NCBI GenBank assembly: GCA_003489485.1
Contig: DNMB01000143.1
Location: 1 to 21,440, forward strand
DNA from: Chitinophagaceae bacterium
GTDB lineage: Bacteria > Bacteroidota > Bacteroidia > Chitinophagales > Chitinophagaceae
DNA: 21,440 bases
Reading direction: 5' to 3'
The position numbers were made by a program, and so were the translations under genes. Under the pieces are notes generated by a model. The model did not search any database. It was not told the DNA's origin and saw nothing but the letters and a program-made list of their open reading frames with translations. Positions 8,290-15,958 of the stretch are shown here, piece by piece; within the stretch, counting starts at the first letter, position 1; each line of letters starts with the position of its first letter.

Positions 8290-8631
8290 TCAATCGCCGA
8301 AAATGAACCAGCCTTCGAAAGCATGAAGCCCCGCTAACAGATATCGACGTTCGGATCTTATTCCTCCAATAGAACGAATTACAATAAGCTCTTGGTTTTT
8401 AATTAACAGCGGATTGTTGACAAATACTTTTACCGGACGAACATGACTAATAGAGGGAACCATAAAAGAGGTCAGCCAGTAATCACCATTGTACTCTTTG
8501 ATTCTGGGAATATCAAGTTCGTCATAGTAATGAACCTGAAAGGTGGTACTGAAACTAATGGAGACGGCATACTCCACTTTTACGAGCGGGGTTTTTTTTG
8601 GCCGGTTGTCGAATAGCATGTGCCAGCGCAT
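8290..8631 (-). CDS. Hypothetical protein, 113 residues
   Basis: I do not recognise this protein. It starts at an ATG (8629-8631), ends 77 bp before the TonB receptor gene and lies 116 bp after the hydrolase gene on the same strand. It has no signal peptide, membrane helix or cysteine motif. The sequence alternates hydrophobic and polar residues (VKVEYAVSISFSTTFQVHYY, VRPVKVFVNNPLLI, ELIVIRSIGG), suggesting a small beta-rich fold, and ends in an aromatic tail (FEGWFIFGD). No overlapping ORF on either strand is more convincing, but a short isolated ORF without a recognisable family could also be chance or a decayed gene. Confidence 0.5.
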   Translation of the reverse strand: MRWHMLFDNRPKKTPLVKVEYAVSISFSTTFQVHYYDELDIPRIKEYNGDYWLTSFMVPSISHVRPVKVFVNNPLLIKNQELIVIRSIGGIRSERRYLLAGLHAFEGWFIFGD

Positions 8632-8747
8632 AAAAGAGTTTGGACAGTACAGGTAGGCTAATTAAAGAATAAAGCTAGTACTGAATTTTATCCAGTGAGT
8701 TAAGCCCAGATCTTTTTTAAAAAATTCATAATTCCTTAATCGTAATT

Positions 8748-9689
8748 CTACTTGTTCAGTACGAAGCGTAAAATGGAGCGTGAAACACTACCAGGAACCT
8801 CTTCCATGGGTACATGGCCAACATTGGGGTAGATCTCAAGTAGACTTCCCCGAATGTCCTGATTGAATTGTCGGGCGTTTTGAACGCTGATTAGGTTATC
8901 CTTTTCACCCCAAAGAATGAGTGTGGATGTTTTGATTTGATCAATTTGGCCTTTGCTTTTTGAAGTTTTAAAAGACCCTTTAAAAATTTGAAGGGCAACG
9001 GCTCGGTTACCCTCTCTAATTGCCATATCATGAAAGCGCTCTACTTGCGCATCGGTTACTCGATCTTGATTAAAATAAACAGCTTCTAAACTCTTCCGAA
9101 CCAGTGCCTTTGGTGTGGCATATAATAACAAGTTATTGATGACCGGTGTAGAAGCGATTTTAAAACCAAGCGAGCCACTTTCTCCCTTCGACGGGTAGCC
9201 TGCTGCATCAATAAGAATAAGGCTAGATATGGCTGCAGGATTGTGTAGGGAATAATGCCAAGCAATAGCACCTCCCAACGAATTTCCTACAAGTGTAAAA
9301 CGCTTTATCTGTAACCGCCTAGAAAATGAATCTATGAACTTATTGTAGTAATCGAAATTATAGGTGTTTTCAGGAGACGGCCCTGTCAGTCCAAACCCGG
9401 GCAGGTCCAGGCTAATTACTCTTTTTTGGGTAGCCAACTGCAATACGACACTATCCCAAGTATGAAGAGAGGAGGACATGCCATGTAATAACAAAAGAGG
9501 AACTGAATCAGACTTTAATCCCTCATCACGAAAATGCACCTCCATTCCTAGTAGCGGCATAAACTGGGATGTGGGGCTGGCATAGAGGGGAATCAGTTCC
9601 TGTAACGGTCGATCTCGCTCACAGACTAGTAGCACTAAAAAAATCAAAAAAGCAATAATTCCAAAAAGAATTTTTACAAGAGGTTTCAT
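8748..9689 (-). CDS. Alpha/beta-fold hydrolase, membrane-anchored
   Basis: A 313-residue serine hydrolase. A single hydrophobic segment at residues 5-23 should anchor it in the inner membrane or act as an uncleaved export signal, leaving the catalytic domain outside. The catalytic machinery is complete: oxyanion-hole HGMSSS at 69-74, nucleophile S137 in GNSLGG (135-140), acid D264 in WGEKDNLI, and base H292 in NVGHVPMEE. The cap region (about 165-240) is helical. The family includes esterases, lipases and C-C hydrolases, and the substrate cannot be told from sequence. It starts 32 nt after the cytochrome lipoprotein gene, so it is probably co-transcribed with the peroxidase and cytochrome genes. 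Confidence 0.85.
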   Translation of the reverse strand: MKPLVKILFGIIAFLIFLVLLVCERDRPLQELIPLYASPTSQFMPLLGMEVHFRDEGLKSDSVPLLLLHGMSSSLHTWDSVVLQLATQKRVISLDLPGFGLTGPSPENTYNFDYYNKFIDSFSRRLQIKRFTLVGNSLGGAIAWHYSLHNPAAISSLILIDAAGYPSKGESGSLGFKIASTPVINNLLLYATPKALVRKSLEAVYFNQDRVTDAQVERFHDMAIREGNRAVALQIFKGSFKTSKSKGQIDQIKTSTLILWGEKDNLISVQNARQFNQDIRGSLLEIYPNVGHVPMEEVPGSVSRSILRFVLNK

Positions 9690-9721
9690 TAGTCGCTAAA
9701 ATAAGATTTTAATTTCTTTTG

Positions 9722-10276
9722 CTAGTCGGTCCAACGGCCTCCCATTGCCATCCAGCGCTCAATTATCTGGCGATCAGACAAAGGGATTAAACCTGTGGAA
9801 GGCATCGGCGTGGGTAATCCTAATAAAGCTCGTTGATAGATGCGATCTTTAATACGCACAACGGTGCAGGAGTCTGTTAGGTCAATTCCTGCATGTGGAT
9901 TATTTCCGCTATGACAGGTACCGCAGAAGCGCTGTAATACAGGCAAGACAGCTAAGAAGTGTGGTCCGGGAATTTTTGGTTCGACTGTTATTTGGGTGTC
10001 TTTTTTACAACCCTCACTAAGGTAGAGTATGACCGGATATTTTCCTGCACGAAGCCCTTGAATACTGCTATCGCCCCACCGATTTAAGGAAGGCATATGG
10101 ATCTTACCTTTAAAATTTTTCAAAACAATTTTTCCATTAGCACAGCCAGAATCGGTAAAGATGCCTGCCCAGGTGTAGTTATGGTCGCAAGGTAGCGAAT
10201 GCTTATTCTTTTTACAAGCTATAAATAAAAAGGGCACAAGGATCGCAACGAGTACAGATGTAAAACGAGAAAACAT
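9722..10276 (-). CDS. Mono-haem cytochrome c-like lipoprotein
   Basis: A 184-residue exported lipoprotein: hydrophobic signal with lipobox FIAC and lipidated C21. The N-terminal half (about 30-105) is Cys-rich (C30, C45, C90) and resembles a small Ig- or repeat-like beta domain of the kind seen in Bacteroidota surface proteins. The C-terminal part carries one haem site, FCGTCH (117-122), and a likely axial methionine M158 in PTPMPSTG, followed by LSDRQIIERWMAMGG, a usual ending for class-I-like cytochrome domains. The ATG overlaps the stop of the di-haem peroxidase-like gene by one base (TAATG), so the two are probably partners, with this protein passing electrons to or from the peroxidase. 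That pairing is inference from context. Confidence 0.82.
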   Translation of the reverse strand: MFSRFTSVLVAILVPFLFIACKKNKHSLPCDHNYTWAGIFTDSGCANGKIVLKNFKGKIHMPSLNRWGDSSIQGLRAGKYPVILYLSEGCKKDTQITVEPKIPGPHFLAVLPVLQRFCGTCHSGNNPHAGIDLTDSCTVVRIKDRIYQRALLGLPTPMPSTGLIPLSDRQIIERWMAMGGRWTD

Positions 10277-12060
10277 TATTGCTTATCTGATAGGCTACTC
10301 AAAAAGGCAATAAGCGCATCTTTATCACCTGCGCTTAACGCCAGTGTGTCGAAGGGAAGCGACTGGTGAGATAGCGGTATACCAATACCTGCACCGCCTC
10401 CTCGTTGATAAAAAAGAAGTACCTCTGCGAGAGACTTGTATACACCGTTATGCATATACGGAGCTGTAAACGAGATATTTCTGACCGTGGGTGTTTTGAA
10501 CGCATACAAAAGCTCATCCATTTTATTGATTTCGTATCGCCCTCTATCGGAGTCGATCTGGGCATTCTTCCAACTGGCGGTAGCTGGAACCCCAATTATC
10601 TCAGACTCAGCTTTAGTATACCAAGGCGGTAGCGTTCCATTAAAGACAGGAAAAAAATGACAGGTTCCGCACTTGGCCTTCCCCATAAATAAGTTAAATC
10701 CTCGAATGGCTTCTTTCGGGTAATACGTTGTCGCACCCCTAAGATATTGATCAAAAAGAGAGGAAAAGGGGCTTAAGTTCCTAACATAACTAGCCAATGC
10801 GTTGCGCACTTCGTATGAGCCAATCGTCTCAGATTTTGGAAAGGCTTTTTTGAAGTCAGAGTGATAAGAGGCATCTTCCTTTAGCATATTTGCAACAGCA
10901 ATCGCAGACAAATCAAATTCATTTTTATTATCCATTACCTCATTAATCTGATCCTCAAGAGTCACAGATCGCAGATCGTAGAACTGTGCAGCTTGAAGTG
11001 AGGCATAAAATAGCGATGGGGTGTTTCGTGGCAAGGAGCCGCCATGTAAAAAATTTGTAGCTTTTTGCTTTCCGTCGGTAAAATAAAGCCTAGGCTGGTG
11101 GCAATTGGCGCAACTAATTTTTTTTGATTTTGAAAGGCGAGTCTCATAAAATAAACGCTTTCCCAGGCTATCCTTGTAAGGATTCTTCTCACCATTAGCA
11201 TAATTGACAAAAAAAGCGGAGTTGAACTGACCATTGGCCCACTCGACCAATCCTCCTTGAAAGGGCTTGGTAAAACGAAGATCATCCGCAGAAGACTGAT
11301 AAAGAGAGGCCAGTTGACTACTGACAGGAAAGAGATAGTTTTTTAAAAATACTAGCCGATCAAATTGGTCAAAATCAGTATACTTTTCAAGATAGTGTTG
11401 TGCGGTCTTTATTTTCAGACTTATGCTTTGAATCTCAGTCGTTTTTTCATAAAAGTATTCCGAAAAAAGTCGAATACCCTCCAGAGCATACTTTGCCTCA
11501 GAAATTGAATTAAAGGCTAGTGGAGAATCAAATCCCGTAAGTCCAAAAGCGACTATGCGAATTAGTTCATGCTGTAAAAGCTCTTGTGCATGTCTGTTCA
11601 AAAGCGGCTGTATCGGGAGGTTGTACCGTACAAAGCGCAGGTCGGTAAGCAAGAGTTGTATTTCGTTATGAATAAAATCTTTCTTAATCTCTGCTTGGCT
11701 ATCAAATAATGCTTGCTCAATTACTTGAAACCCATGGGGTGGCCACACCTGTCCGTCTTCCACTTTGATGTCCGGCAGCGCCGGACCATTGATTCGCTTT
11801 GTAAGTCCTTGAAAATAGTATTCAGTCAATAACTCTATTCTCTTATAGCTGTGACGAGCATCAAAAAATTTTTGCTGAGCAATTGGCAGAGGCTCATTCT
11901 TTAGGATGCTGCTATCCAGTAAATTAAGCAATTGCTCCAACTGGGCCATCTCATTTTCTGCCCACGAAAAGACACTAACACCACCGTGTTGCTTTTTAAT
12001 TTGTGTACAATAGACTAAAAGGCTTAATGAAGAAACTAAAATAAAACTGAATCTTCTCAT
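10276..12060 (-). CDS. Imelysin-like domain fused to di-haem cytochrome c peroxidase (MauG/CcpA type)
   Basis: A 594-residue exported protein in two parts. Residues about 30-255 are all-helical and contain HGFQVIEQALF (109-119), which aligns with the GxHxxE motif of imelysin-type iron-regulated proteins but with Gln for His. Residues about 290-594 are a bacterial di-haem peroxidase domain: first haem site CANCH (317-321), second CGTCH (464-468), and TAPYMHNGVYKSL (532-544) with M536 as probable distal ligand. Such proteins reduce H2O2 or oxidise protein or small-molecule substrates in the periplasm. The combined layout is, to my knowledge, common in Bacteroidota. The N-terminus is a signal peptide; VYC at 16-18 could be a relaxed lipobox. 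It is first of a probable three-gene transcript with the cytochrome lipoprotein and hydrolase, 72 nt downstream of the phoX-like gene with a hairpin between. Confidence 0.87.
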   Translation of the reverse strand: MRRFSFILVSSLSLLVYCTQIKKQHGGVSVFSWAENEMAQLEQLLNLLDSSILKNEPLPIAQQKFFDARHSYKRIELLTEYYFQGLTKRINGPALPDIKVEDGQVWPPHGFQVIEQALFDSQAEIKKDFIHNEIQLLLTDLRFVRYNLPIQPLLNRHAQELLQHELIRIVAFGLTGFDSPLAFNSISEAKYALEGIRLFSEYFYEKTTEIQSISLKIKTAQHYLEKYTDFDQFDRLVFLKNYLFPVSSQLASLYQSSADDLRFTKPFQGGLVEWANGQFNSAFFVNYANGEKNPYKDSLGKRLFYETRLSKSKKISCANCHQPRLYFTDGKQKATNFLHGGSLPRNTPSLFYASLQAAQFYDLRSVTLEDQINEVMDNKNEFDLSAIAVANMLKEDASYHSDFKKAFPKSETIGSYEVRNALASYVRNLSPFSSLFDQYLRGATTYYPKEAIRGFNLFMGKAKCGTCHFFPVFNGTLPPWYTKAESEIIGVPATASWKNAQIDSDRGRYEINKMDELLYAFKTPTVRNISFTAPYMHNGVYKSLAEVLLFYQRGGGAGIGIPLSHQSLPFDTLALSAGDKDALIAFLSSLSDKQ

Positions 12061-12083
12061 TGATAAGGTGGGTTATACTGAAA

Positions 12084-12112
12084 ATCCCTCTCTCGCAATG
12101 GGAGAGAGGGAT
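12084..12112. terminator. Hairpin between the phoX-like and peroxidase genes
   Basis: A perfect 11-bp inverted repeat (ATCCCTCTCTC at 12084-12094, GAGAGAGGGAT at 12102-12112) with a 7-nt loop. On the minus strand it lies 20 nt past the phoX-like stop and is followed by only four Ts, so it may be a partial terminator or a stabilising 3' hairpin that lowers read-through into the peroxidase genes. Confidence 0.6.
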
Positions 12113-12132
12113 CCAAGTAAATATTGTATAAA

Positions 12133-13557
12133 TTAGCGGGGTACTCCTTTTAAGATAAGCGTTTGACCGCCAGATTTGTATGACTGCACAGAGGTTGCTT
12201 TGCTGGGGTTGAGATAACGGTCTCCCTCAATCCAGCTGTGAGCATGTATATTTATTAGGAAAACATCAGGTTCACCGATCGTTTCAGATATATCAATCAT
12301 GGCCCCATGCTCCCACAACCCAAAGCGTTGGTCATTCGTTGGATTGAATTTCGTACCACCGACCGTCTTATTCTTCATATCAAGCATTCTCTTCTTGGTC
12401 CCCGTAGCAATGTTCCACTGCCAGATCAAAGAATTGTGAGTAGCACCGGGAAAAAATGAATCTCCATCTTCTTGGATGTAAACAAAATTATTGGTCACAC
12501 AGAGATTGTCGGGATTAATTAATCCTACACCAGGCTCGAGGTCTCCATCTTCGACCACCTCTAGAGAGCCGCTAAGTGGTGATGAAGCGCTGAGCTTTAA
12601 GCGGTACATGCGTCCCCAATACGTCTTATCAGGTGCACCTGACATACCGGTTGCTACAAAATAAATCTCGCGGTTATTGGCAGCACTTCCTTTTCTGTAG
12701 TCAAGATCTTCTACCCTTGCAAACTGGATCGATTTGAGTGTTGCATTCAAGTTTTCAATTTCTGTACCTGTTAAATTTTTGGCATTAGGCACCTCAACGA
12801 ATTCAATCGGGTAGGTATTACCTTTTGTGATGTTCTTCTCTATCTGGTCTAAATTAGTTCTTCTTAGTACATAGAATTTACCATTATCTAAATCACCTGG
12901 AGTATCTGCTATGTAGAGATAAACTTGTCCGTTACCTGCATCCTCTCCCAAAATAATTACGGTTTTACCAGGGTAGGCCTCTTTAGTTAAAGGGACAGAA
13001 TTTTCTCCGCTAAACTTACCGAGAGCTGGTTTTACACGGGTTTGACTAGAGGGATTTGCAGCACCAATGGGGTCAATGGCGTGTGTCATGGCATTGACGT
13101 TACTTTCACCCGTGCTTAAAAATACAGGCTGAGGGAATCCATGCTCAGCTGGCGTAGCCAGTGTTCCCGAGCAAAGCCTGAACATACCTCCATCGGTATT
13201 TACAATGTACTCGCCCTTTGTTGGATTGAGCTTTTTATCAAGATATACCCTAGAAATAGCCCAGGTATTCTCATGATTGGTGACCATGATATAACCAGTC
13301 CCGTCAGGGTTTTTCAGAAATCCTTGGCCGTCAGGAGCACCGCCATAAATAAAGTTAGGTGAACCTTGGATGGTATCGCTGCTGCTGATAAGGGTAAAAG
13401 CTTTCAGCGTTGAGGTAAATTCGGGCTCAACAGTAACAAATGACTCGGCATTGGAGCGATTACGAAACTCGGGCTTGTCCAGCGTAGAAATTTTTTCACG
13501 CTTGCAACTCACCATTACAATCAAAAAAGCTAGAGGAAGTGTCAAAAGGGTTTTCAT
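12133..13557 (-). CDS. PhoX-like (DUF839) alkaline phosphatase family lipoprotein
   Basis: A 474-residue exported protein. The ATG at 13555-13557 is chosen because it opens a lipoprotein signal (MKTLLTLPLAFLIVMVSC, lipidated C18); the extra upstream codons lie in a dyad element. The beta-propeller pattern matches PhoX/DUF839: GTGYIMVTNHE (86-96), LCSGTLATP (128-136), VFLSTGES (145-152), TVIILGEDAGNGQVYLYIAD (199-218), ARVEDLDYR (280-288), NREIYFVATG (295-304), INPDNL (347-352) and FGLWEHGAMID (412-422). Characterised PhoX enzymes are Ca2+- and Fe-dependent phosphomonoesterases used under phosphate starvation, but DUF839 is broad and many Bacteroidota members are untested. Location upstream of the phytase operon on the same strand supports a phosphorus role. 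I did not verify every metal ligand. Confidence 0.75.
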   Translation of the reverse strand: MKTLLTLPLAFLIVMVSCKREKISTLDKPEFRNRSNAESFVTVEPEFTSTLKAFTLISSSDTIQGSPNFIYGGAPDGQGFLKNPDGTGYIMVTNHENTWAISRVYLDKKLNPTKGEYIVNTDGGMFRLCSGTLATPAEHGFPQPVFLSTGESNVNAMTHAIDPIGAANPSSQTRVKPALGKFSGENSVPLTKEAYPGKTVIILGEDAGNGQVYLYIADTPGDLDNGKFYVLRRTNLDQIEKNITKGNTYPIEFVEVPNAKNLTGTEIENLNATLKSIQFARVEDLDYRKGSAANNREIYFVATGMSGAPDKTYWGRMYRLKLSASSPLSGSLEVVEDGDLEPGVGLINPDNLCVTNNFVYIQEDGDSFFPGATHNSLIWQWNIATGTKKRMLDMKNKTVGGTKFNPTNDQRFGLWEHGAMIDISETIGEPDVFLINIHAHSWIEGDRYLNPSKATSVQSYKSGGQTLILKGVPR

Positions 13558-13559
13558 AA

Positions 13560-13588
13560 AGTGAATATTTATGACACAAATATTCACT
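13560..13588. promoter_or_regulatory. 11-bp perfect dyad just upstream of the phoX-like start codon
   Basis: Perfect inverted repeat: 13560-13570 (agtgaatattt) and 13578-13588 (aaatattcact) around a 7-nt spacer. It ends 2 bp before the phoX-like ATG. As DNA it could be an operator for a dimeric regulator; as RNA it would form a hairpin abutting the start codon and could control translation. The rest of 13589-13716, between phoX-like and ribH, is AT-rich and shows no gene or convincing terminator. Confidence 0.6.
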
Positions 13589-13716
13589 ATGCATTGTTAC
13601 TTGTAAAATTTCTATGGTTAAGAAATTATTTAAAAGAAATTAATAAATTGTTACTGAGACAAGCTTTGAAGTGAAATATTATCCTACTAGAAATTTGATG
13701 AAGGGATAACGCCTTA

Positions 13717-14130
13717 TTAAAGCTGATGGTAGATGCCGATCATCTCAATCGCCGTTTCTGCAAACTCTTTCCCTTTATTCATACGATCTGAAAGCGCCCT
13801 GTCTAATGCTTGCTCTTCGTTTTGTGTGGTGAGAATACCAAAAATGATGGGAATGTCCGATTGAGTGCTAAGGATGGTTAACCCTTGCGTGACAAAGCTG
13901 CAAACATAGTCGTAGTGGTCCGTATCACCCTTTATAACAGCGCCAATTACAATGATGGCCTTATAAACAGGACTAGACAATAACCTTTTAGAAGTCCCGA
14001 CCGTTTCGATGGCTCCGGGCACTTCGAATACTTTATAATCGACACCATTACTTTCAAGAGTTTGCTTGCAACTGGCAAGCAGTGCATCCGTGATTGGCTG
14101 GTTAAAATTAGATTTGACGATAGCGATCAT
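13717..14130 (-). CDS. ribH: 6,7-dimethyl-8-ribityllumazine synthase
   Basis: Joins 5-amino-6-ribitylamino-uracil with 3,4-dihydroxy-2-butanone 4-phosphate to make lumazine, the direct precursor of riboflavin, in the cytosol. Family motifs are complete: SNFN (7-10) for the pyrimidine site, VPGAIE (37-42), GAVIKGDTDHYDYVC (67-81, with the catalytic His region) and PIIFGILTT (93-101). At 137 residues it is shorter than the usual 150-160 because the N-terminal strand before IAIVKSNFN is trimmed; in icosahedral enzymes that strand helps capsid assembly, so a simpler oligomer is possible (inference). Its ATG overlaps the ribBA stop by four bases (ATGA), so it is the last gene of the leftward rib operon. 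Confidence 0.95.
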   Translation of the reverse strand: MIAIVKSNFNQPITDALLASCKQTLESNGVDYKVFEVPGAIETVGTSKRLLSSPVYKAIIVIGAVIKGDTDHYDYVCSFVTQGLTILSTQSDIPIIFGILTTQNEEQALDRALSDRMNKGKEFAETAIEMIGIYHQL

Positions 14131-15344
14131 AGCTTTTCGGTTAGTTGATGCCGACCAATCGTTCTCTTATCACTAAGATATTGCTGGTTGTGCGGATTGA
14201 TGGAAGCGGGAATAGTTTTCTGATCGAAAGAAAATCCAGCTTGCTTGAGGGCGGCAATTTTTAGCGGATTATTGGTCAATAAAGTAAATTGATCGAGCTG
14301 TAGATAGTGTAGTATACCTATAGCCTCGGCATAGTCTCTACCATCAGCAGGAAAGCCTAACTTTTCATTGGCTTGGTAGGTATTTAATCCCTTTTCTTGC
14401 CAGTGATACGCTGCGATCTTGTTGCCAAGACCAATCCCACGTCCCTCATGGCCTTTAACGTAGATGAGATACCCATGTCCTGTCTCTGCCATTTGCTGAA
14501 GAGCAAATTGTAGCTGCTCCCCACAGTCACAGCGTAGGCTGCCAAAAATATCTCCCGTATGACATTCACTATGAATACGAACAAGAGGGGTAGCATTCGG
14601 ATTATCAGAAATGCTGATCAGGGAATGCTCTATGCCCGTAGACTCCGTACGAAATACCCGAATGGTAAACTTGCCGTGTAAGGTGGGCAGCCCCGCTGTT
14701 GAGATCAATTTGCACGCTGGACCATTTTTAGCGTTATGTCTGGCCAGTTGCTCAATCGAGATCATCTTTAGTTGATGCTTCTTGGCAAACTTCCGTAGCC
14801 CCTCCCTTCGTAGCATTGTACCATCTACATCGAGTATCTCACAAATAATGGCAGCTTCGGGCTGTTGGGTAAGGCGGCATAATTCGACAGCTGCCTCCGT
14901 ATGTCCCTTTCGAACGCTAAGACCGCCAGCCACTGCTTGTAAGGGAAAAAGATGGCCTGGCACACTAAAGTCGGCTGCCGTGCTTTTGGCATCTGCCAGC
15001 AGTCGGGCTGTTAGCGAACGGTCTGCCGCAGAGATACCCGTTGTAACACCATGCGCCTGAATGGCGTCAACCGAATTTAGAAAAGCGGTGGCTAGCGGAT
15101 CTTGTTGATTAGAGGCTACCCTGGTAAACCGTAGCCGATCAATAATGGAAGAGCCTAGTGCGACGCAAACAAGCCCACGACCTTCTGATATACAAAAATT
15201 GATTTTTTCAGGTGTAGAGTGAGCGGCAGCAAAAACAATATCGCCTTCATTTTCACGTTGCTCATCATCGACGACCACTATAGGATGGCCGGCCGCAAAG
15301 GCGGCTAGAGCTTCTTCTAGCGGATCAAAAAGTTCATAACTCAT
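14127..15344 (-). CDS. ribBA: Bifunctional DHBP synthase / GTP cyclohydrolase II
   Basis: A 405-residue fusion supplying both riboflavin precursors. The N-terminal RibB domain (about 1-205) makes 3,4-dihydroxy-2-butanone 4-phosphate from ribulose 5-phosphate: DDEQRENEGD (26-35), HGVTTGISAADR (98-109), RKGHTEAAVEL (145-155). The C-terminal RibA domain (about 210-405) opens GTP: RIHSECHTGDIFGSLRCDCG (256-275) with zinc ligands C261, C272 and C274, and GHEGRGIGLGNKI (298-310). The conserved LTNNPLKI (355-362) is present. Both active sites look intact. It overlaps ribE and ribH by four bases each (ATGA junctions), giving tight translational coupling. The KGHEGRGIGL wording, rather than the LRQEGRGIGL I regard as usual, is a minor variation. 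Confidence 0.96.
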   Translation of the reverse strand: MSYELFDPLEEALAAFAAGHPIVVVDDEQRENEGDIVFAAAHSTPEKINFCISEGRGLVCVALGSSIIDRLRFTRVASNQQDPLATAFLNSVDAIQAHGVTTGISAADRSLTARLLADAKSTAADFSVPGHLFPLQAVAGGLSVRKGHTEAAVELCRLTQQPEAAIICEILDVDGTMLRREGLRKFAKKHQLKMISIEQLARHNAKNGPACKLISTAGLPTLHGKFTIRVFRTESTGIEHSLISISDNPNATPLVRIHSECHTGDIFGSLRCDCGEQLQFALQQMAETGHGYLIYVKGHEGRGIGLGNKIAAYHWQEKGLNTYQANEKLGFPADGRDYAEAIGILHYLQLDQFTLLTNNPLKIAALKQAGFSFDQKTIPASINPHNQQYLSDKRTIGRHQLTEKL

Positions 15345-15925
15345 TTCTGAAGCAATTTCTCGGTGTATTTTGCCAAAATATCAAATTCTATGTTCACCCT
15401 ATCTCCCGGCTGTAGGTTCTTTAAATTGGTTTTCTCTAACGTAACGGGGATAATGCAAAGCTCAAGTGTAGTTGACTGAATTAGATTGACCGTAAGACTC
15501 ACTCCATTAATAGTAACGGAACCCTTATAAACAAGGTAGCGGCAAAAATGTTCGGGTACCGAAATGGTCAAAAACCAGCTGGTCTCTGTTTGATCGACCT
15601 TTGACACTGTTGCCGTGCAATCCACATGCCCCAAAACGTAGTGTCCGCCTATGGGATCTTGCGGACAAAGTGGGAGCTCAATGTTGACAGATGTGCCGGG
15701 CTGGTATTGTGCGATTATGGTTTTATTGATGCTCTCGGTAGAGACATAAAAATCTAGCATATCGTTTTCAGCACCACAGACGGTCAAGCAAGCCCCATCA
15801 ATGGCAACACTATCCCCATGCTTACATTTTTTATAAATTTCAGGGGCCTGTATCGTCAACTTTATCCCTTGTTCCTCTGGGATAATGCGTTGCACCCTTG
15901 CTGCACTAACAATACCGGTAAACAT
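15341..15925 (-). CDS. ribE: Riboflavin synthase, alpha chain
   Basis: A 194-residue enzyme that dismutates two lumazines into riboflavin and the pyrimidine precursor. It begins with the invariant MFTGIV and has two lumazine-binding repeats: first with DGACLTV (43-49), second with INGVSLTVN (139-147), linked through GGHYVLGHVDCTA (93-105). The usual GHVDG carries Cys at 103, and the usual R.GGH appears as DPIGGH. These are mild departures from typical family wording, and the remaining conserved blocks are intact. Length is normal. It is the first gene of the leftward operon and shares a 32-bp intergenic region with ribD. No FMN riboswitch fits upstream, as the leader would be under 30 nt. Confidence 0.94.
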   Translation of the reverse strand: MFTGIVSAARVQRIIPEEQGIKLTIQAPEIYKKCKHGDSVAIDGACLTVCGAENDMLDFYVSTESINKTIIAQYQPGTSVNIELPLCPQDPIGGHYVLGHVDCTATVSKVDQTETSWFLTISVPEHFCRYLVYKGSVTINGVSLTVNLIQSTTLELCIIPVTLEKTNLKNLQPGDRVNIEFDILAKYTEKLLQK

Positions 15926-15937
15926 GAATGAATTGGT

Positions 15938-15958
15938 TATTTTTGTGGCGCAAAGTTA
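15938..15958. promoter_or_regulatory. Overlapping divergent promoters of ribE and ribD
   Basis: Two full TAnnTTTG -7 boxes point in opposite directions: TATTTTTG at 15938-15945 on the plus strand for ribD and TAACTTTG at 15951-15958 on the minus strand for ribE. They are 5 bp apart, so polymerase could not occupy both at once. Neither has a clear -33 TTG at 19-21 nt, which lowers confidence. The plus-strand box lies inside the longer ribD frame, supporting the later ribD start. Confidence 0.5.

Noticed and set aside
8713..8724. Twelve-base T6A6 palindrome as a terminator of the hydrolase operon
   Set aside because: It has no GC stem and no loop, so it would not form a stable hairpin; treated as AT-rich chance sequence.
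14782..15060. 92-codon plus-strand ORF opposite ribBA
   Set aside because: It is entirely antisense to intact, conserved RibB-domain coding sequence.
15926..15957. FMN riboswitch upstream of the riboflavin genes
   Set aside because: The divergent gap is only 32 bp and the conserved riboswitch needs well over 100 nt.
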